A DNA stretch of 42,588 nucleotides. Origin: Mesaphorura yosii (taxonomy: Eukaryota; Arthropoda; Collembola; Poduromorpha; Tullbergiidae). Both the position numbers and the translations under genes were made by a program. A model generated the notes under the pieces. That model had not been told where the DNA came from. It worked only from the letters and a program-made list of their open reading frames with translations, and searched no databases. Positions 19,935 to 32,200 of the stretch are shown piece by piece. Location: the NCBI GenBank assembly GCA_009869945.1, contig WIXG01000533.1:1-42588 (forward strand), read 5' to 3'. How positions within the stretch are numbered: position 1 is the first letter of the stretch; each line of letters starts with the position of its first letter.

Positions 19935-21067
19935 ATGGCTTTCCGGTTACCTGTCATAACCGCTAAGGTCACAATCACAGCGGGTCAAGCACTTGCAGTC
20001 GGCGCCGGAGTCGTCGGCCTGTGTCTTGGGGTAGCAGTGTTAGACAACGTAACACGCAACACAATTTATGACATACGCCCCATTCTTGACGAGGTGCCAG
20101 GATATAATCGCACGGAACACGGCCTTTTGGATCCGTTTCGAAATCGGGCCCTCGCCACTGCTGCACAACCGATTTCTCAGACCACGCAGCAACCTCCACC
20201 CCCAACCGAAGCCTTGTGGAGACCGCTCCCGCCAATACCTGCCCTCAACTACCTTTGGGTTCGTGGTCCAAGGTTGCCCTCGCCATTGCTGTCCCTGTGA
20301 GCTTTCTCTTTGGTCCCTGTGCCACTGGACTGATTGTGCGAACGGCCAAGAATATCGCAAAATCTCAGCGATCGAGAGGCCAGAGTCCGAGCACGCAATC
20401 AACAAGCGACTCTCGTCGGGCGACCGGGACTGCGAATAGAAGTGGCACCGCTGGAGCTTTGGGGGAAAGCGATCCGCCAAGACCTCCGCGCGGCGACACA
20501 CTGCGAAGAAGAGGAGTACACGAGATGGACTATGAGACTGAGAGTAAGTCCGTCAACTCCAACTCCCACACAATTGGTGCTTAAGACGTCTTGTTTTTTA
20601 ATTTTGACGCAGATTGCGAAACCATTTGGGAAAACTTGACCCTAAGATCCCGTGGCGGTGAAGGCTCCCGGGCAGGGCTTTACACTCGATCCCGCTGGGT
20701 GTCCCCGAACCCTGCCTCCATCCGAGCTCCGACAAACCAAGAAAGGAACTCAGCGCGTGACTTGATTCATCAGTGGTCACAAACCGGCCACTTCATCATC
20801 GACACGAATGGGACGCTCGCTAGAAACGAGACTGTGCGCCTGGACATGCAGGGCGCTTTCAACTACGCCGAAGCACGCTACAGAAATATTCAGGTTCAAG
20901 TCAACGGTGGCGGCGCCCGTGCACCAACGAGAATTGCCCACGTCAACATTCAGTTTCAGTTGGAAGCAATCGAACCGGAAACGTACTTCCAGTACCTGTA
21001 CAACGCACTCAAAGCGAGTCTCGATTCTGGAGCGACGGTCTGGATCGAACAAGTACGGCGGCAGTGA
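19935..21067 (+). CDS. Orphan two-segment membrane protein, frame change near 20,200
   Basis: A leader exon ends at 19,814 (strong GTAAGT donor) and splices to about 19,903; the ATG at 19,935 follows. Hydrophobic segment one (AGQALAVGAGVVGLCLGVAV) precedes an extracellular-looking stretch with two N-glycosylation sites (NVT, NRT) and a Pro-rich spacer. Segment two (VALAIAVPVSFLFGPCATGL) is followed by a Ser/Arg-rich basic region and, after an intron at 20,544-20,612, a folded C-terminal region (about 120 residues, to EQVRRQ). The N-terminal and segment-two frames differ: either one base is missing around the CCACCCCC run at 20,200, which gives 354 residues, or a 179-base intron with a poor donor (20,094-20,272) is used. 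No homologue recognised. It may share a bidirectional promoter with the minus-strand gene at 18,631. Confidence 0.6.
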
Positions 21068-21603
21068 GATTTGCTGTTAAGACGGTGGATGTATTTGCAT
21101 ATTTTCTACTACGTGATATTTTGTGACAATTCAAAGAAGCCAAACTATGTAGTCACAATTTGTGCAAAAACAATGAAATACAAACTGTGATATTGGTTTC
21201 TAAAATTCTTGCAAAAACTGAACCGCAATTAATGCAATGAACCAAAGAGATACAGAAAGAAAATACTCATATCAATGATTTGGTCACACAGGACGAGTGC
21301 AGCCCTCTCGTCCAGATGGTACATCGAGCCACAATAAACTGTCGAGGACTGAAGGCCACGAAGAACTCGCCTATCGATTTCCCAGTCCCTCCTTGCTTGA
21401 CCCCCGCCTCGTGGGCCCCGTCCGACGTAGTCACACTTCCACAGCTCTCGCGCCTGAATACTGTGCTCGTAGGCTTGAATCACGGACTGCATGAAGAAAG
21501 ACGCGTACGTGTTGCAGAGTAGGAACTGACGGGCACAAGCGGTGGCGTATAGGCGGATCCTTATAACGACCAGGCATGCGGCTTCCCCACCAATGCCATT
21601 GCC

Positions 21604-22150
21604 ATGGCAACGTCATGCATTGTCCTTAGCAACGGAGTGTACATCACGTATGGAGGGAAAAGGCAGCTTATTGGGTTCATCAACAAATACCTCGGCAGCA
21701 ATAGCAGCAACGATACCGACAACGCCATCTGTGATAATTCGACCCTCCACTTTATATCCCTCCTCAACATCAATGCCAACGCTTGGATCCGACAGAGCAT
21801 TGCTTGCGGGCTCTCTGCGCATGCCTGCAACAATGGGGTTTGCATTCCACTCGAGAAGGTTTGCGAAGGACCGTGGGACTGCCCGTATAGGGGACGAGGA
21901 CGGCAGCCTTTGCCAGCCACGTAATTGCTGCGTGCCAGGGCAGGAATTTGCTTGCGGCGTCTCAGGGCCGTGCATTCTAATGCAGCAGACCCGAGCTCGG
22001 AATGAGAGCGGCAAGGCGCCGGCCAATTATGACTGGGTCGTTGACTGCCCGGATTGGGAAGACGAGGACAGTGAACGTTGCTCCACACCCGTCACGCCGC
22101 CTGCACCCAACTACAGAGCAAGAGCCAACATAACCCTCCAGATTATGTGA
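21604..22150 (+). pseudogene. LDL-receptor class A repeat fragment, frameshifted
   Basis: Two LDL-receptor class A repeats can be read. The first runs from CNNGVCIPLEKVCEGPWDCP into IGDEDGSLC, but a one-base shift at about 21,885 separates the calcium-binding DxxDxS-type end from the rest. The second begins at FACGVSGPCI and ends CPDWEDEDSERC, with a long insert. Upstream coding-like sequence has several N-glycosylation sites (NSS, NDT, NST). LDLa modules bind ligands extracellularly in a calcium-dependent way. It may be the ectodomain of the kinase fragment that follows, or an unrelated decayed gene. Confidence 0.55.
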
Positions 22151-22532
22151 CGGTGGGCGTTGACGCCCCGCAGCTGGTTCTCGAGTACTGTGAGCAAGGG
22201 AGCTTGTACCGGGGTCCTGAAGGCGAATCGGACCCTGTTTCTGGATCAGGTTGTGAATGATAAGTTTGATTTGTCTTCCGGAAGTCAAGGATTGTCAGTC
22301 TGTGAGTCAAATAAGGCATGAGTTTTACATACAAGTTATTGACTTTTCCAACAGAGGGCGTCTTGACCTCAGCGGCGGCTTCGCCGGCAACGGATACATG
22401 AGCATCTGGACAATTTCAATAACCGACCCACTGCGCTATTCACTGGACGTCGCCTGTGGAATGATTCTTCTGTCCACCGCGAAGCACGTGATCCACGGCG
22501 ACCAGCTCTCTGTCATAACTTTATTATTGTAA
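22137..22532 (+). pseudogene. Receptor tyrosine kinase fragment (VEGFR/PVR-like catalytic core)
   Basis: The hinge (QLVLEYCEQGSLYR) and the helix leading to the catalytic loop (RYSLDVACGMILLSTAKHVI followed by HGD) are plainly of receptor-tyrosine-kinase type. After HGD the expected LAARN is unreadable and the frame ends at 22,530, so the DFG and activation loop are gone. The N-lobe Gly-loop and Lys are not visible either. HGD in place of HRD is the variant I associate with arthropod PVR-type receptors. A putative intron (donor near 22,301, acceptor near 22,354) does not restore a single frame. Without a catalytic Asn or DFG the fragment cannot encode an active kinase. Confidence 0.6.
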
Positions 22533-22857
22533 GATGTGCTGGGGTGTTCATATTTGTCATGATATTATTAAGGCTTATCAGTATAAATCTCCTCAATAAT
22601 TTTATTATTATGTTTAATTCTAATTATGCATTAGAATTTGACCGTAAGACACTGAGAATAGGTTAAGCCCAACTACAAATCAAAGAACCAACTAACCAAA
22701 CTACACAAGACTACAGCTGCATGTACTACTTTGCTATTAGATATTAAGCAATCTGAACAAACTCGTAGATGTTATCCCTGAAACCTAAACTGTCCACTAC
22801 AATTTATTTACAAATTCTCTTTTCAAGGAAACAGTTTTGGCGATTCGAGAACAAGAG
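22533..22857. other. AT-rich spacer
   Basis: Only the minus-strand AATAAA at 22,803-22,808, about 50 bases past the stop of the next gene, is recognisable. Confidence 0.5.
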
Positions 22858-24284
22858 TTAGTCTTTAACCTCTTTCAGTACTTTGATTGGGGCGGTCTTA
22901 CGAGTAGGTGAATCGATTTTGTAAATCATTTGAATAGAACTCAGGAGGGCCCTCATTGCTGGCGATTCCAGTTTCTTCATAGAAGCTGCGACGGTCGTCG
23001 CTGTCTACAAGGCATGGATCACGAGATAAGAATTTACGTGAGCGCTGGAGTTATAAATTCTTTCTGAAGTCCTCCTTACCTCATTGTTATTCTGCTCGCC
23101 CTCCTTCTTGGCCTGCTCCTTCTTCTCTTTTCGCTTAAGCAGCAATTTTTCTTTGTCTCGTTTGGCCTTCTCTCCTTGACGCTTCAGCTCCTCTGCGATC
23201 GTTTCGCCAATTTCTTTGAACTTCGCACACTAGAATTCACACACGTCAATTTCTAAAATGGAAATACACAGCATCAATGCCCACTTACACTTTCTGCTGT
23301 CTTGAACGTTGCGAAGTGAGTGTATGACGTCACCTCTCTTCGCTGCAGGTTCACTCCATCCACCGCGTTGAACTGAAGGCACTTCCGATTCCCATCCACG
23401 TAGACGACGAGATTGTACTCACTCATCTTGTGGTTGTAGACAATCTCTTTGAATCCGTCGCAGATTTGAACCCAAATCAGAATGCGATAGCGAATTTCCT
23501 TCTTCAAAGGAAGTTTCACAATTTGAATGGTACATGGCTGATCCTCGTCCCAGAATTCGTTCTTTCGCGTGTCGTATGTCTCGACCAAGATGTCCCTCTC
23601 GTGGAACACGAGGTATGGATAAATGCGAGCACAGATGCGTTTCCTGATAGGAATGACAGTCGACATCATTGGAAAGGCGCTGACAAGGAACTCAATCTCG
23701 ACCATGGTCAGCTTCTCCGCCCACTTGGTGATATTCGGATGTTGAACCAGCATGAACTTCTCTTGTCTCGTCAAGGCACTCTTCATGTATTCCACAAAAC
23801 TGTCATATAATCAAAAGATGGGTCAAGTTAGAGCAAATGACTGGAATAAAAAGAAAACATCAGTCTTGGTCGGCAAGAATCAAAAAGGCATCTCACTTGA
23901 TTTGTTTAATTGTCATTTGAGTAACTGCCAGCCTCATCTTTGTCATGTCGATCTTTTCCAAATTGCGGCACTGAGTAATGTGGTAATCAGTGAGTCCAGG
24001 AACCTTGCCAGCCTTGGCGTAGATTAACTTCAGATGATATTCCATAAGCCTTAGCCCTTTGAGAATTCTGTAAATCTGCATCAAACATATGGAATTGTCA
24101 AAGTAGGAACAGCAAAAGCAGGCACAAAGCATGAAGGACTGAAATCAAACGCACGACCACACACGTAGCCACAAAAGAAAAGCGTAACAGCGAGCTTGCT
24201 CACCGAATGGTAGTCCCGGACCATTGCAGTCATGCTCTTTTGCAAGTCCTCAGGGTCCTTCAAATTGAACAGTGATGGTGGCAT
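22858..24284 (-). CDS. Unrecognised 356-residue protein with basic coiled-coil tail
   Basis: Five exons (24204-24284, 23897-24075, 23286-23799, 23080-23229, 22858-23004) join in phase. The N-terminal two thirds look globular and mixed helical/strand (MPPSLFNLKDPEDLQKSM onward, with WDEDQPCTIQIVKLPL and MSEYNLVVYVDGNRKCLQFN suggesting beta structure). Then comes a Lys/Glu-rich coiled coil (EELKRQGEKAKRDKEKLLLK onward, residues about 270-307) and a basic tail. There is no signal peptide or membrane segment, so it is probably intracellular. The continuous phase and clean stop make this a real gene; I recognise no family. A poly(A) signal is present at 22,803-22,808. Confidence 0.75.
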
Positions 24285-25646
24285 TGTTACGAATAAATGT
24301 TCAGAAATTTCTAGAAATGAAGTGTACAAGGCAACAATCGCACAAGGACGGAGTGCAAATTTGACTGAGGCAGGGCCAGGAGCAGCAACAGCAGCAGCAC
24401 ACAAGTGACAGTGGCAGTGGCAGAATACCAGAAAATTGTCCTAGTGCACTGCACTGTTGTAACTTGTAAATAGGAATAGGCGACGATTCTTGGCTTGCTT
24501 GCTAAGCAGTTTTGGTTTTGTGGAGTAAACTCAACGTTGAATCGACATGACTTTCTTTAGCCTGAGTTTCGGCTTCGGTTCTTTGCTGATGCTGATATGT
24601 TGATCATAAAATTAACGACGAAATAAAATAAGAAAAGGTGGACGGCGAAAAGTAAAAGAACCCAGCCGTTCGTTGGTCACATGAACAACGAAATTGCAAT
24701 GAATGAATGGGTCTGGGCTCTAATACTCTTTTTTACATGTGATGATGTCACCACCGCATCACCACGTCCATGCACTAAGCATTTAGACTTTAGACGAGGT
24801 CCTTCCCTTTCCCTTCACCCGCACCACTGCACGACACGGCAAGGCCTTCCCCCTTTTCATCATCTTATCCCCTCGCTAATTAGAATAATTGAAATGTCTT
24901 AGATTAGAATTTGCCAGGCGTCGTGTCATCTTCTTATCGCGCCTACCCCTTTTCTTTTCATTTCCTCTTGAATTGCCATGCCGTTACTTGATTCATCATC
25001 GTGGGTAGGAAACATGCGAAATGCAAAGGAATTAACCAAATTACGAATCATATTGAGCCCTGTCGATGACCATTGAAGCCATGATTACCTGATTCTCCAT
25101 TGCATATCTTATCAATCAAACGCAATACAATGCCGCAGCAGCCGATTAACCAGACGCAGACGGGCTCTTTGTTTTGATACACGACGTTATGCTGGACGGG
25201 ACTTGAATGGATTTCGCGAATCGCAGGTATCTAGCAATCGTGTTGACACTACTCCGTTCTCTTTCGCTAGCACTGGCCCGTGCTGATAACATTGTCATCC
25301 TGGGCTCCTCCTGCCTGCTGCTGCTGCGCAGTGATCTTGACTTCAATGTTGCTGTTCACGACGTGGCTTCGTGTGGAAACAGACGAGTAAGCACATTCCA
25401 ACGATATTTATTCTGAGAGTACGCAATACGAGATAATTAAGAACATCATTGCATTGGATTTGACACTGGAATTCTGAAATTCTGGAATGTACACGGAAAC
25501 GACGCCGATCTTGCGAGATTTTCATTCCAAAAGGTTGCGCACCTGCTGTTGTCAATTCGAGCGATGTTGCCTAAAGTTTTTAAAAACGCTGCGCCTCTGA
25601 ACTAATTGGTAATCTTGATCTCGTTCTTGAACTTGGCACTGACGAG
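24285..25646. other. Divergent intergenic between orphan gene and neprilysin
   Basis: It must hold the promoters of both the minus-strand orphan and the plus-strand metalloprotease. The region contains a CAGCAGCAG-like repeat near 24,380-24,400 and several short frames without motifs. No convincing TATA/initiator pair was found. Confidence 0.45.
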
Positions 25647-28600
25647 ATGTCTTCGACTCTGTCTCTCCCTAGAAACAACAATGAAGTCGAGCCTTACGCG
25701 GTTCGAGTCGTGTCGTATCGAAAAGTAACCCTGCTGGTGGCCAGCGTCGCGTTTCTTGGCTGCCTTGCTGTACTCGGAATTGCGTCGCTCCGCACAAGCC
25801 ATGCTACTAGAGCGAGGTCACAAATTTCTGCGGCCGAGGCGAGGGGAAGCCAAGACAGCAGTGCTTCTGGCGCCTCGGAGCTGACCCTGGAAGATATTTA
25901 CTCCATTGCCAGACGAAGGGGTTCGCCTCGTCTCCCTGAACAGGAGCTCAAGCAGCTGGAGGATTCGGACGCGGTGTGCAAATCCAAAGAATGTCTTGAA
26001 GCAGGTGAAGTCAAAATTCATAGCCATTTACGCATGTGGAAAATTGTTCCGCTCTCACTCTTTAATTTTGTGCAGCTGACGGTCTCCTACGCTCCATGAA
26101 TTTCGCCGTCCAGCCTTGTGACGACTTTTACCAGTTTACGTGTGGTCAGTGGATCGCTGATAACCCAGTCCCCGACAGCCAGTCGCGCTGGAACCAGTTT
26201 AACATCTTACGGGAACGAGTCCTTTCTATAACAACTGGTTAGTAATAAATGTATCTCGTCGACTCGTGCATTATCTCGAGTTGCCATTGTAACTTTGGTT
26301 TTGCATCGAAATGCCTCTTGCACAGAAATTCTCACTTCGCCCAAAGACGACTCAGACGCTCTACCCATCAACCAGGTGAAGGATTTCTACAAATTGTGCA
26401 CAGATACGGACGCGCTGGAGGCGGTTGGACTGAGTCCTCTGCGAGAGATTTTGGCCAGCTACGGCGATTGGCCGCTGCTTCTTCCGGAGGCCGATTGGGT
26501 AGCCAATACCTTCGATTGGGTGCAGGCCGTTGCTGACACAAACCGAAGATTTCAGCTGGGCTCACTGATCAGCACAACTGTGGACCAAGACTGGAAGAAC
26601 ACAGGCACAAACATCGTATACGTAAGAGTCGATTGCTGAGGCTTGAGCAGTAGGCACGAGGCCCTGGTACATGAATACTCTTTTCTATCGCAGATTGACC
26701 AGCCAAGTCTCAGGCTGCCTCGTACGATGCTTGTAGACGAGGCCCACACGTATGACAACGTGCTCGCGGGGTACGTAAAGTACGTGACAGAGGTCGCGAC
26801 AGCACTTGCCAACGTCGGTGGTACAGCACGCGATCCCGACTCAATAAAATCGGACGCAAATGCAATCGTCGAGTTCGAGAAGCAGTTGGCCAGAATCACG
26901 AGCAAAGACGAAGACCGATCGAACAACGACCGAATGTACAACAAACGGACAATGTCGCAGTATCAACATGAAACAAATCAGATCCAAGGCGAGTTCGAGG
27001 AACTGGAATGGAAGCGACTGCTGGATACCGTGTTTAGCTCGAGCGGAATCACTATCGACTCCGACGAACCACTCATCGTGGTCGAACTTGATTACTTCAA
27101 GCAGCTCACAGCGCTGCTTCGTGAAACTCCGAAAAAGGTAGTGGCCAACTACCAGATGTTCCGGGTGGCGGACACACTGCTGGACGATACGACACAAGAA
27201 ATGCGTGACATCAAGTTCGGGTTCATTCAGTTGCTGACAGGAGCCCAGAAACCGCAGACAAGGTTCGCCGACTTGAATTTCTTACCATAATTTCCCATTC
27301 ATCTTCCATGCTCTTTCTCTGTGCAGGGCTGAAACTTGCGCTGGCGCCGCAAATAACGCGCTTGGGATGGCGGTCGGAGTGAAGTACGTGGAAAGGGAAT
27401 TTGACGAGGCAGCCAAGACGACCGTCAACCAGATGGTCGAGGACTTGCGCTTCGGGTACAACGGGATACTTAAAAGCCTCGCGAATGAAGGAGGTTGGAT
27501 GGATGCGACAACGAGTGAGAAGGCACAGCAGAAGCTGGCTGCCATGAGACCATTCATGGCCTACCCGGATTGGCTAGGAAACAAGAGCAAAGTCGAAGAG
27601 TTTTATAGCGGGGTAAGTCCACTGCCTCAGAATTGGCAGACACAGTACACTTCAGGCTTGTGAGCGAAATACGTTTGCTACAGTTGGTGGTCGGAGACAC
27701 GGACCACTTCACAAACTTGCAGAATATTCTAACCTGGACAGGCGACGATGCGCTCGGGAAACTGAGGAAACCTGTGGATCCTGATTTGTAAGAAAATAAC
27801 TCGACAGCTTTCGTGCGGAGAATTATATTCTTGTAATTCCTATCACTCTTATGTTATCTAGCTGGGCAGCGACCCCGGGCGTCGTGAACGCAATGTACAT
27901 TCCCACCCATAATTCCATCAGTAAGTAGCATCGTCTGGTGTAAAGGCTGTAATTACTAAGCACACAAAGCTGTGTTAATAATCCACACAATAATTTGTCG
28001 CAGCCTTCCCGGCCGGAATTCTACAGGCTCCTTTCTTCCAAGAGGGCTTCCCAGACTCCCTGAACTACGGATCAATTGGGACCGTGATTGGTCACGAAAT
28101 GACTCATGGATTCGACAACAATGGTAAGAACTACAACGTTTTTCCTTTGTCTTTATTGGTTGATGTTCCTACTCTACATTTACACAGGGCGTCAATTCGA
28201 CGAGCGCGGGAATCTGGAAAACTGGTGGACTGATTCGACGCTGACCAAGTTCAAGGACAAGACAAAGTGCATTGTGAAGCAGTACGGCGACTATAAACCG
28301 GAAGAAGTCGCACTGCAGGTGAACGGGAACCTGACGCAAGGTGAGAACATTGCCGACAACGGCGGACTGCACGAATCCTTCCTCGCGTATCAACGGCGAG
28401 TCAGCAGTGGAGCGGCAGACAAGCGGCTGCCGGGGCTGGAGCAGTATGATCCCGAGCAGCTCTTCTTCGTGGGATTCGCTCACGTGAGTTGATAATGCCA
28501 ACTTTTCTTGTGCACGCTGAAAATGCAGAATGCAATAAATGGAATCTTTTATGCCCCTCGTAATTTAGGTCTGGTGTGAAAACATTACGCCACAAGCGCT

Positions 28601-28751
28601 CGAGAATCAAATCCTGACGGATCCGCACAGCCCGGCGAGATTCCGTGTGAAAGGCACACTTTCAAACAGCGCGAAGTTCTCTGAAAAGTGGAATTGTGCC
28701 GCAGAATCTCCGATGAATCCGAATCCATCAGGACGATGCTTATTGTGGTGA
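25647..28751 (+). CDS. Neprilysin-like M13 zinc metalloprotease
   Basis: Ten exons (25647-26004, 26076-26237, 26326-26621, 26694-27262, 27327-27612, 27684-27787, 27862-27920, 28004-28123, 28188-28483, 28569-28751) join in phase to 810 residues, the usual size for neprilysin/ECE. A short cytosolic tail and a signal anchor (residues 27-48) make it a type II membrane ectoenzyme. The M13 N-domain signature [12 protein letters not shown] is present. The catalytic domain has the substrate-binding VNAMY strand, FPAGILQ, the zinc motif HEMTH (642-646), the third ligand and partner in ENIAD (704-708), and the C-terminal disulphide with the terminal CLLW. All metal and catalytic residues are there, so it should cleave short peptides (peptide hormone or neuropeptide turnover) at the cell surface. 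AATAAA lies at 28,782. Confidence 0.95.
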
Positions 28752-28781
28752 ATTCATGAATTCGAATCGGAATGGCAGAGG

Positions 28782-28787
28782 AATAAA
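28782..28787 (+). terminator. Poly(A) signal of the neprilysin gene
   Basis: AATAAA lies 31 bases past the TGA, implying a short 3' UTR. Confidence 0.65.
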
Positions 28788-29279
28788 TTCGCTGGCATTT
28801 CATAGTGCATCTTATTCAATACATATTTTGTAACAATGTAACAAGAATTGACTTGACTAACATCCCATAATAAAAATCAAATTAGAGTTTCTAATTAGCA
28901 ACAATAATTACACAATGACGATTCGGCACAGGGATTGGAATTCCAATCGTTGTGCTTCTGGTGAGAGTAAAATGTGGAAGTGATGAGAAATTTGTACATC
29001 TTACGATACGTATCTTTGGTGGAATGGTCACTGGGATTTGAATCGTACTTCGAATAGGAACTAAACTAATTAAAATGCATGGCAGTTGAAAGGCAGTTGT
29101 CGTGTGATGGTGATTAAATACAGAATTAAGGCTAAATTAAATTCTGCTTCAGTGCAAAATAAAATAAGGAAGCTCGATAACAAAGGTTGAGAAGAGTAAA
29201 ATCGAAATGATACTTCGACTAACTACAATACACTAATTACAATTACAATTATCGTATTTTGCATTTGAATTACACTTTA
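28788..29279. other. AT-rich convergent intergenic
   Basis: It separates the 3' ends of the neprilysin and laminin genes and has no open frames of interest. No clear minus-strand AATAAA was found next to the laminin stop. Confidence 0.5.
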
Positions 29280-32200
29280 CTAGGCATTACACGTTCGATG
29301 GTATTCTTCGATTTTCTTAATTTCCTGGAAATGATTCTCCATGGCACGTGTTAATCGATTAATTTCATACAGCATTTCATTTGTCTTGCGCTCATGCTCG
29401 GTGTACTCGCGCTCCATTTCTGAGAGCATAAAAATTAATCAATAATGGCAAGATAATAAATAATAAAGCCTGGAATGTACTTAGAATTTCTTACCATTTA
29501 ATTCTGTTAGCTTCTCCTGTACGTTACTCGCGAGACGATTCGCCCGGCCCTGAATCTCGTCTTTTCCTTTGGCCCCCTCAAACCGCTTCAGCTTTGTCTC
29601 CAGTGATTTTGAGACGGTGCCGTATTCTTCATTTAATCTGTGAGCCAGAGAAATTGGTCAGTGGACAAGACAAACATGACCACGATGGAAGAATTTTATA
29701 GCCTCAAACCTTGCTGCTTGTCTTTGTACTTCCGTGGCGTTTTTCAACGCCGCCTCCGACTCTGTGTTGACCTGCACTCGCATTCGGTCATTCTCAAGAC
29801 TTTTTCTCTGCAACCTGTCCAGCCTGTCGTTCAGCGAAGCCACTTCGGTAAGCGATTCTTGAGATTTCCGGTCAGCATCGGCAGTCTCAGAATGAATCTG
29901 TCGAGAAGTTGTGACATTACGAACAGAGTCCCATTTAATAAATTCCAACGCTCATGCTTTCACTTTACGTACTTGTTTCAAATCTAAATCGGCGGCTGTG
30001 ATGTCGTCCCTCGCCTTGTCAATTGCAATTTCCGCGTTTCGCTGAGCTTCTCGCGTCTTGTCCAGCTCATCTCGAACCTGCACAGCGTCCTGCAGCACTT
30101 TGTCCGCCCTGGAACTGTTGTAGGAGTGAAGAAGTTAAGTGAATTGTATATGAGTGAATGCTTTTTGTCTGAGTAAATTGCGCCTTACGCTGTAGCCTCG
30201 GCAGTCGATTTCAGGTTCTTCGCATTGTAAAGCGTACTTTGTGTAGCCCTCAAAATGTCGTCGATATTCCGGAGATTTGTCATACTTTGGCTGATGCCCA
30301 TCGTAAGTTCGTCAATTTGCTCTGGTCGTAGTGTGATGTTTTTGCTAATGACCTGTCGTGAATAATTAACATGAAACAAATGTGCAAAGAGAAAAAACCT
30401 CATTCGTGAGTTTACCTCCTGAGCCAATTCCCGAATCTCATTCGGCGTATTTGCAGACGTGTTAAGAAATTCTTGAATTTCACTCTCCAGGTCCTCGAGC
30501 GTCTGTTTGATGCGCTCCGATTGGTTCTTCGCTCTGTCCACTTCATTAAATGTAGTTCTGGCCAAATTGTTGGCGTCGTCCACTTGCTCTTTTGTTTGCA
30601 TTATCTAAATTACAGTCATGATGAATGCAAACAGTTCTAGCCTGTAGAAATTCACAGCGAAAAGGTATTTACGGCTCGAAGCAGCTCTTCTGCGTCCTCG
30701 TCCTTTTTCTTCAGCTCCGTGTAGGCCTCTTGTGCGAATTTCAGAGCGTTCTCCGATGTCCTGACAGCGCCATCGTTACAACTCAGCCCTCCGCAGCTTC
30801 CACAGCCAGCACCGCCACAGTACGAGTCGCATGGATTGCCACCGCGATCGCAGACCAGCTGGTTGAGTTCGGGGAAGGCGGTGTCAATGCTCGCCAGGCT
30901 GTCATCCAGTTTGTCCAAGGCGTCATTCAGCTCGTCCTGTGTGTTGTTCAATTGTTCGGCAGTCGAGTTGCGAAGATACTGTATTCGGTCGCGCTGACGC
31001 CTGGAATCGGACAGGTGACGACTCACGCCTTCAGCACGTCGCACGGCTGCATCGGAGCGACGCTTGGCGTCCAAAGTGAGGTTCAACGCGCCTTGAATTG
31101 GAGAGCGAAGATAACCAACCTCGAATCCAATGTAAGAAATTCTTATATTGGCTTATATTGATATAGTTTACCTTCGATATTTCCTTCCTGCAAGTTGATA
31201 GCTTTATTTTTCAAATTATTGGCTGCTCCCTGAAGGGAGTCAACTTTACGCTCGAGTTCATCTACTGATACAGTTGTCAACAAAAGCCTTTGCGAAACAT
31301 TCGACAGCAGATTGCTGGCCACGTCCAAATCGGCTGACGTGTTGCCATACAAGAGCCTGTGGACGCAAGAGAGAATTAATGCATATCCAACTGTCTACCT
31401 GCCTTCGAATATTCACACAGCATGCCCACCTTTGCGCTTCGATTTCCTGGTCCAATCTCTTCAGATCTGACGTGCTGATGTTTGAAGCCTTGAGCCGAGC
31501 CTGCACTTCGTCCACCTTCGATTGCATTTGTTCAAACTCCCGGGTGTATGCGCCAGTAACTCCTTGCTGCTTGATCTTCTTGGCCGCGTCCACAACGACA
31601 GTCGTCTTACCTGAGAGCTCGCCGAGGATTCGGTCCCAATTTTCGAAACATTCTCCACACGAGCTGCAGTTGGGATAATGACCAATGTAACCACGTGCAC
31701 ACTCGTCGCATTTGATTCCACCGAAACCAGGCTGACAAACGCAGCTTCCGTTGGTGCGGTCACACTGCAGAGTAGCCGAACCGTTGATGTTGCACTCGCA
31801 TGCTGAAGGGAGAAGCAGTGGTTTTGTTTCTATTAATTTCTATCCACAGTAGAAATAATTTATGGGGTTCTTACGGTAGCATTCGAGTCCCGGATCTCCC
31901 CAGAATGTCTCCTCGCACTGATCACACGCTCTGCCTCCGAATCCCGACTTGCATTTGCATTGCCCGTCGTACTGGCAAACAAGATGGCACATTACTAGGC
32001 GAATTCGATTTAAAAGTATTTCAATGGTAGTCTTACATAGTTGCACGATTCTTCACCGTCCGTCCCCGGCGGGTAGCAGGCACAGGGCTCGCATCCCACG
32101 CCGCTGGCAATCTTCCAGTGATTTTCAATGCACTGGTCGCAAGAGAGTCCAGTCACATTGGGCAAGCAATGACACTGACCCGTGAGCTTATCACACGATC

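Noticed and set aside
31594..31611. GTAAGA donor-like site in laminin exon 15
   Set aside because: Reading through keeps the coiled-coil heptads open to a later donor with correct phase, so I treat it as exon sequence.
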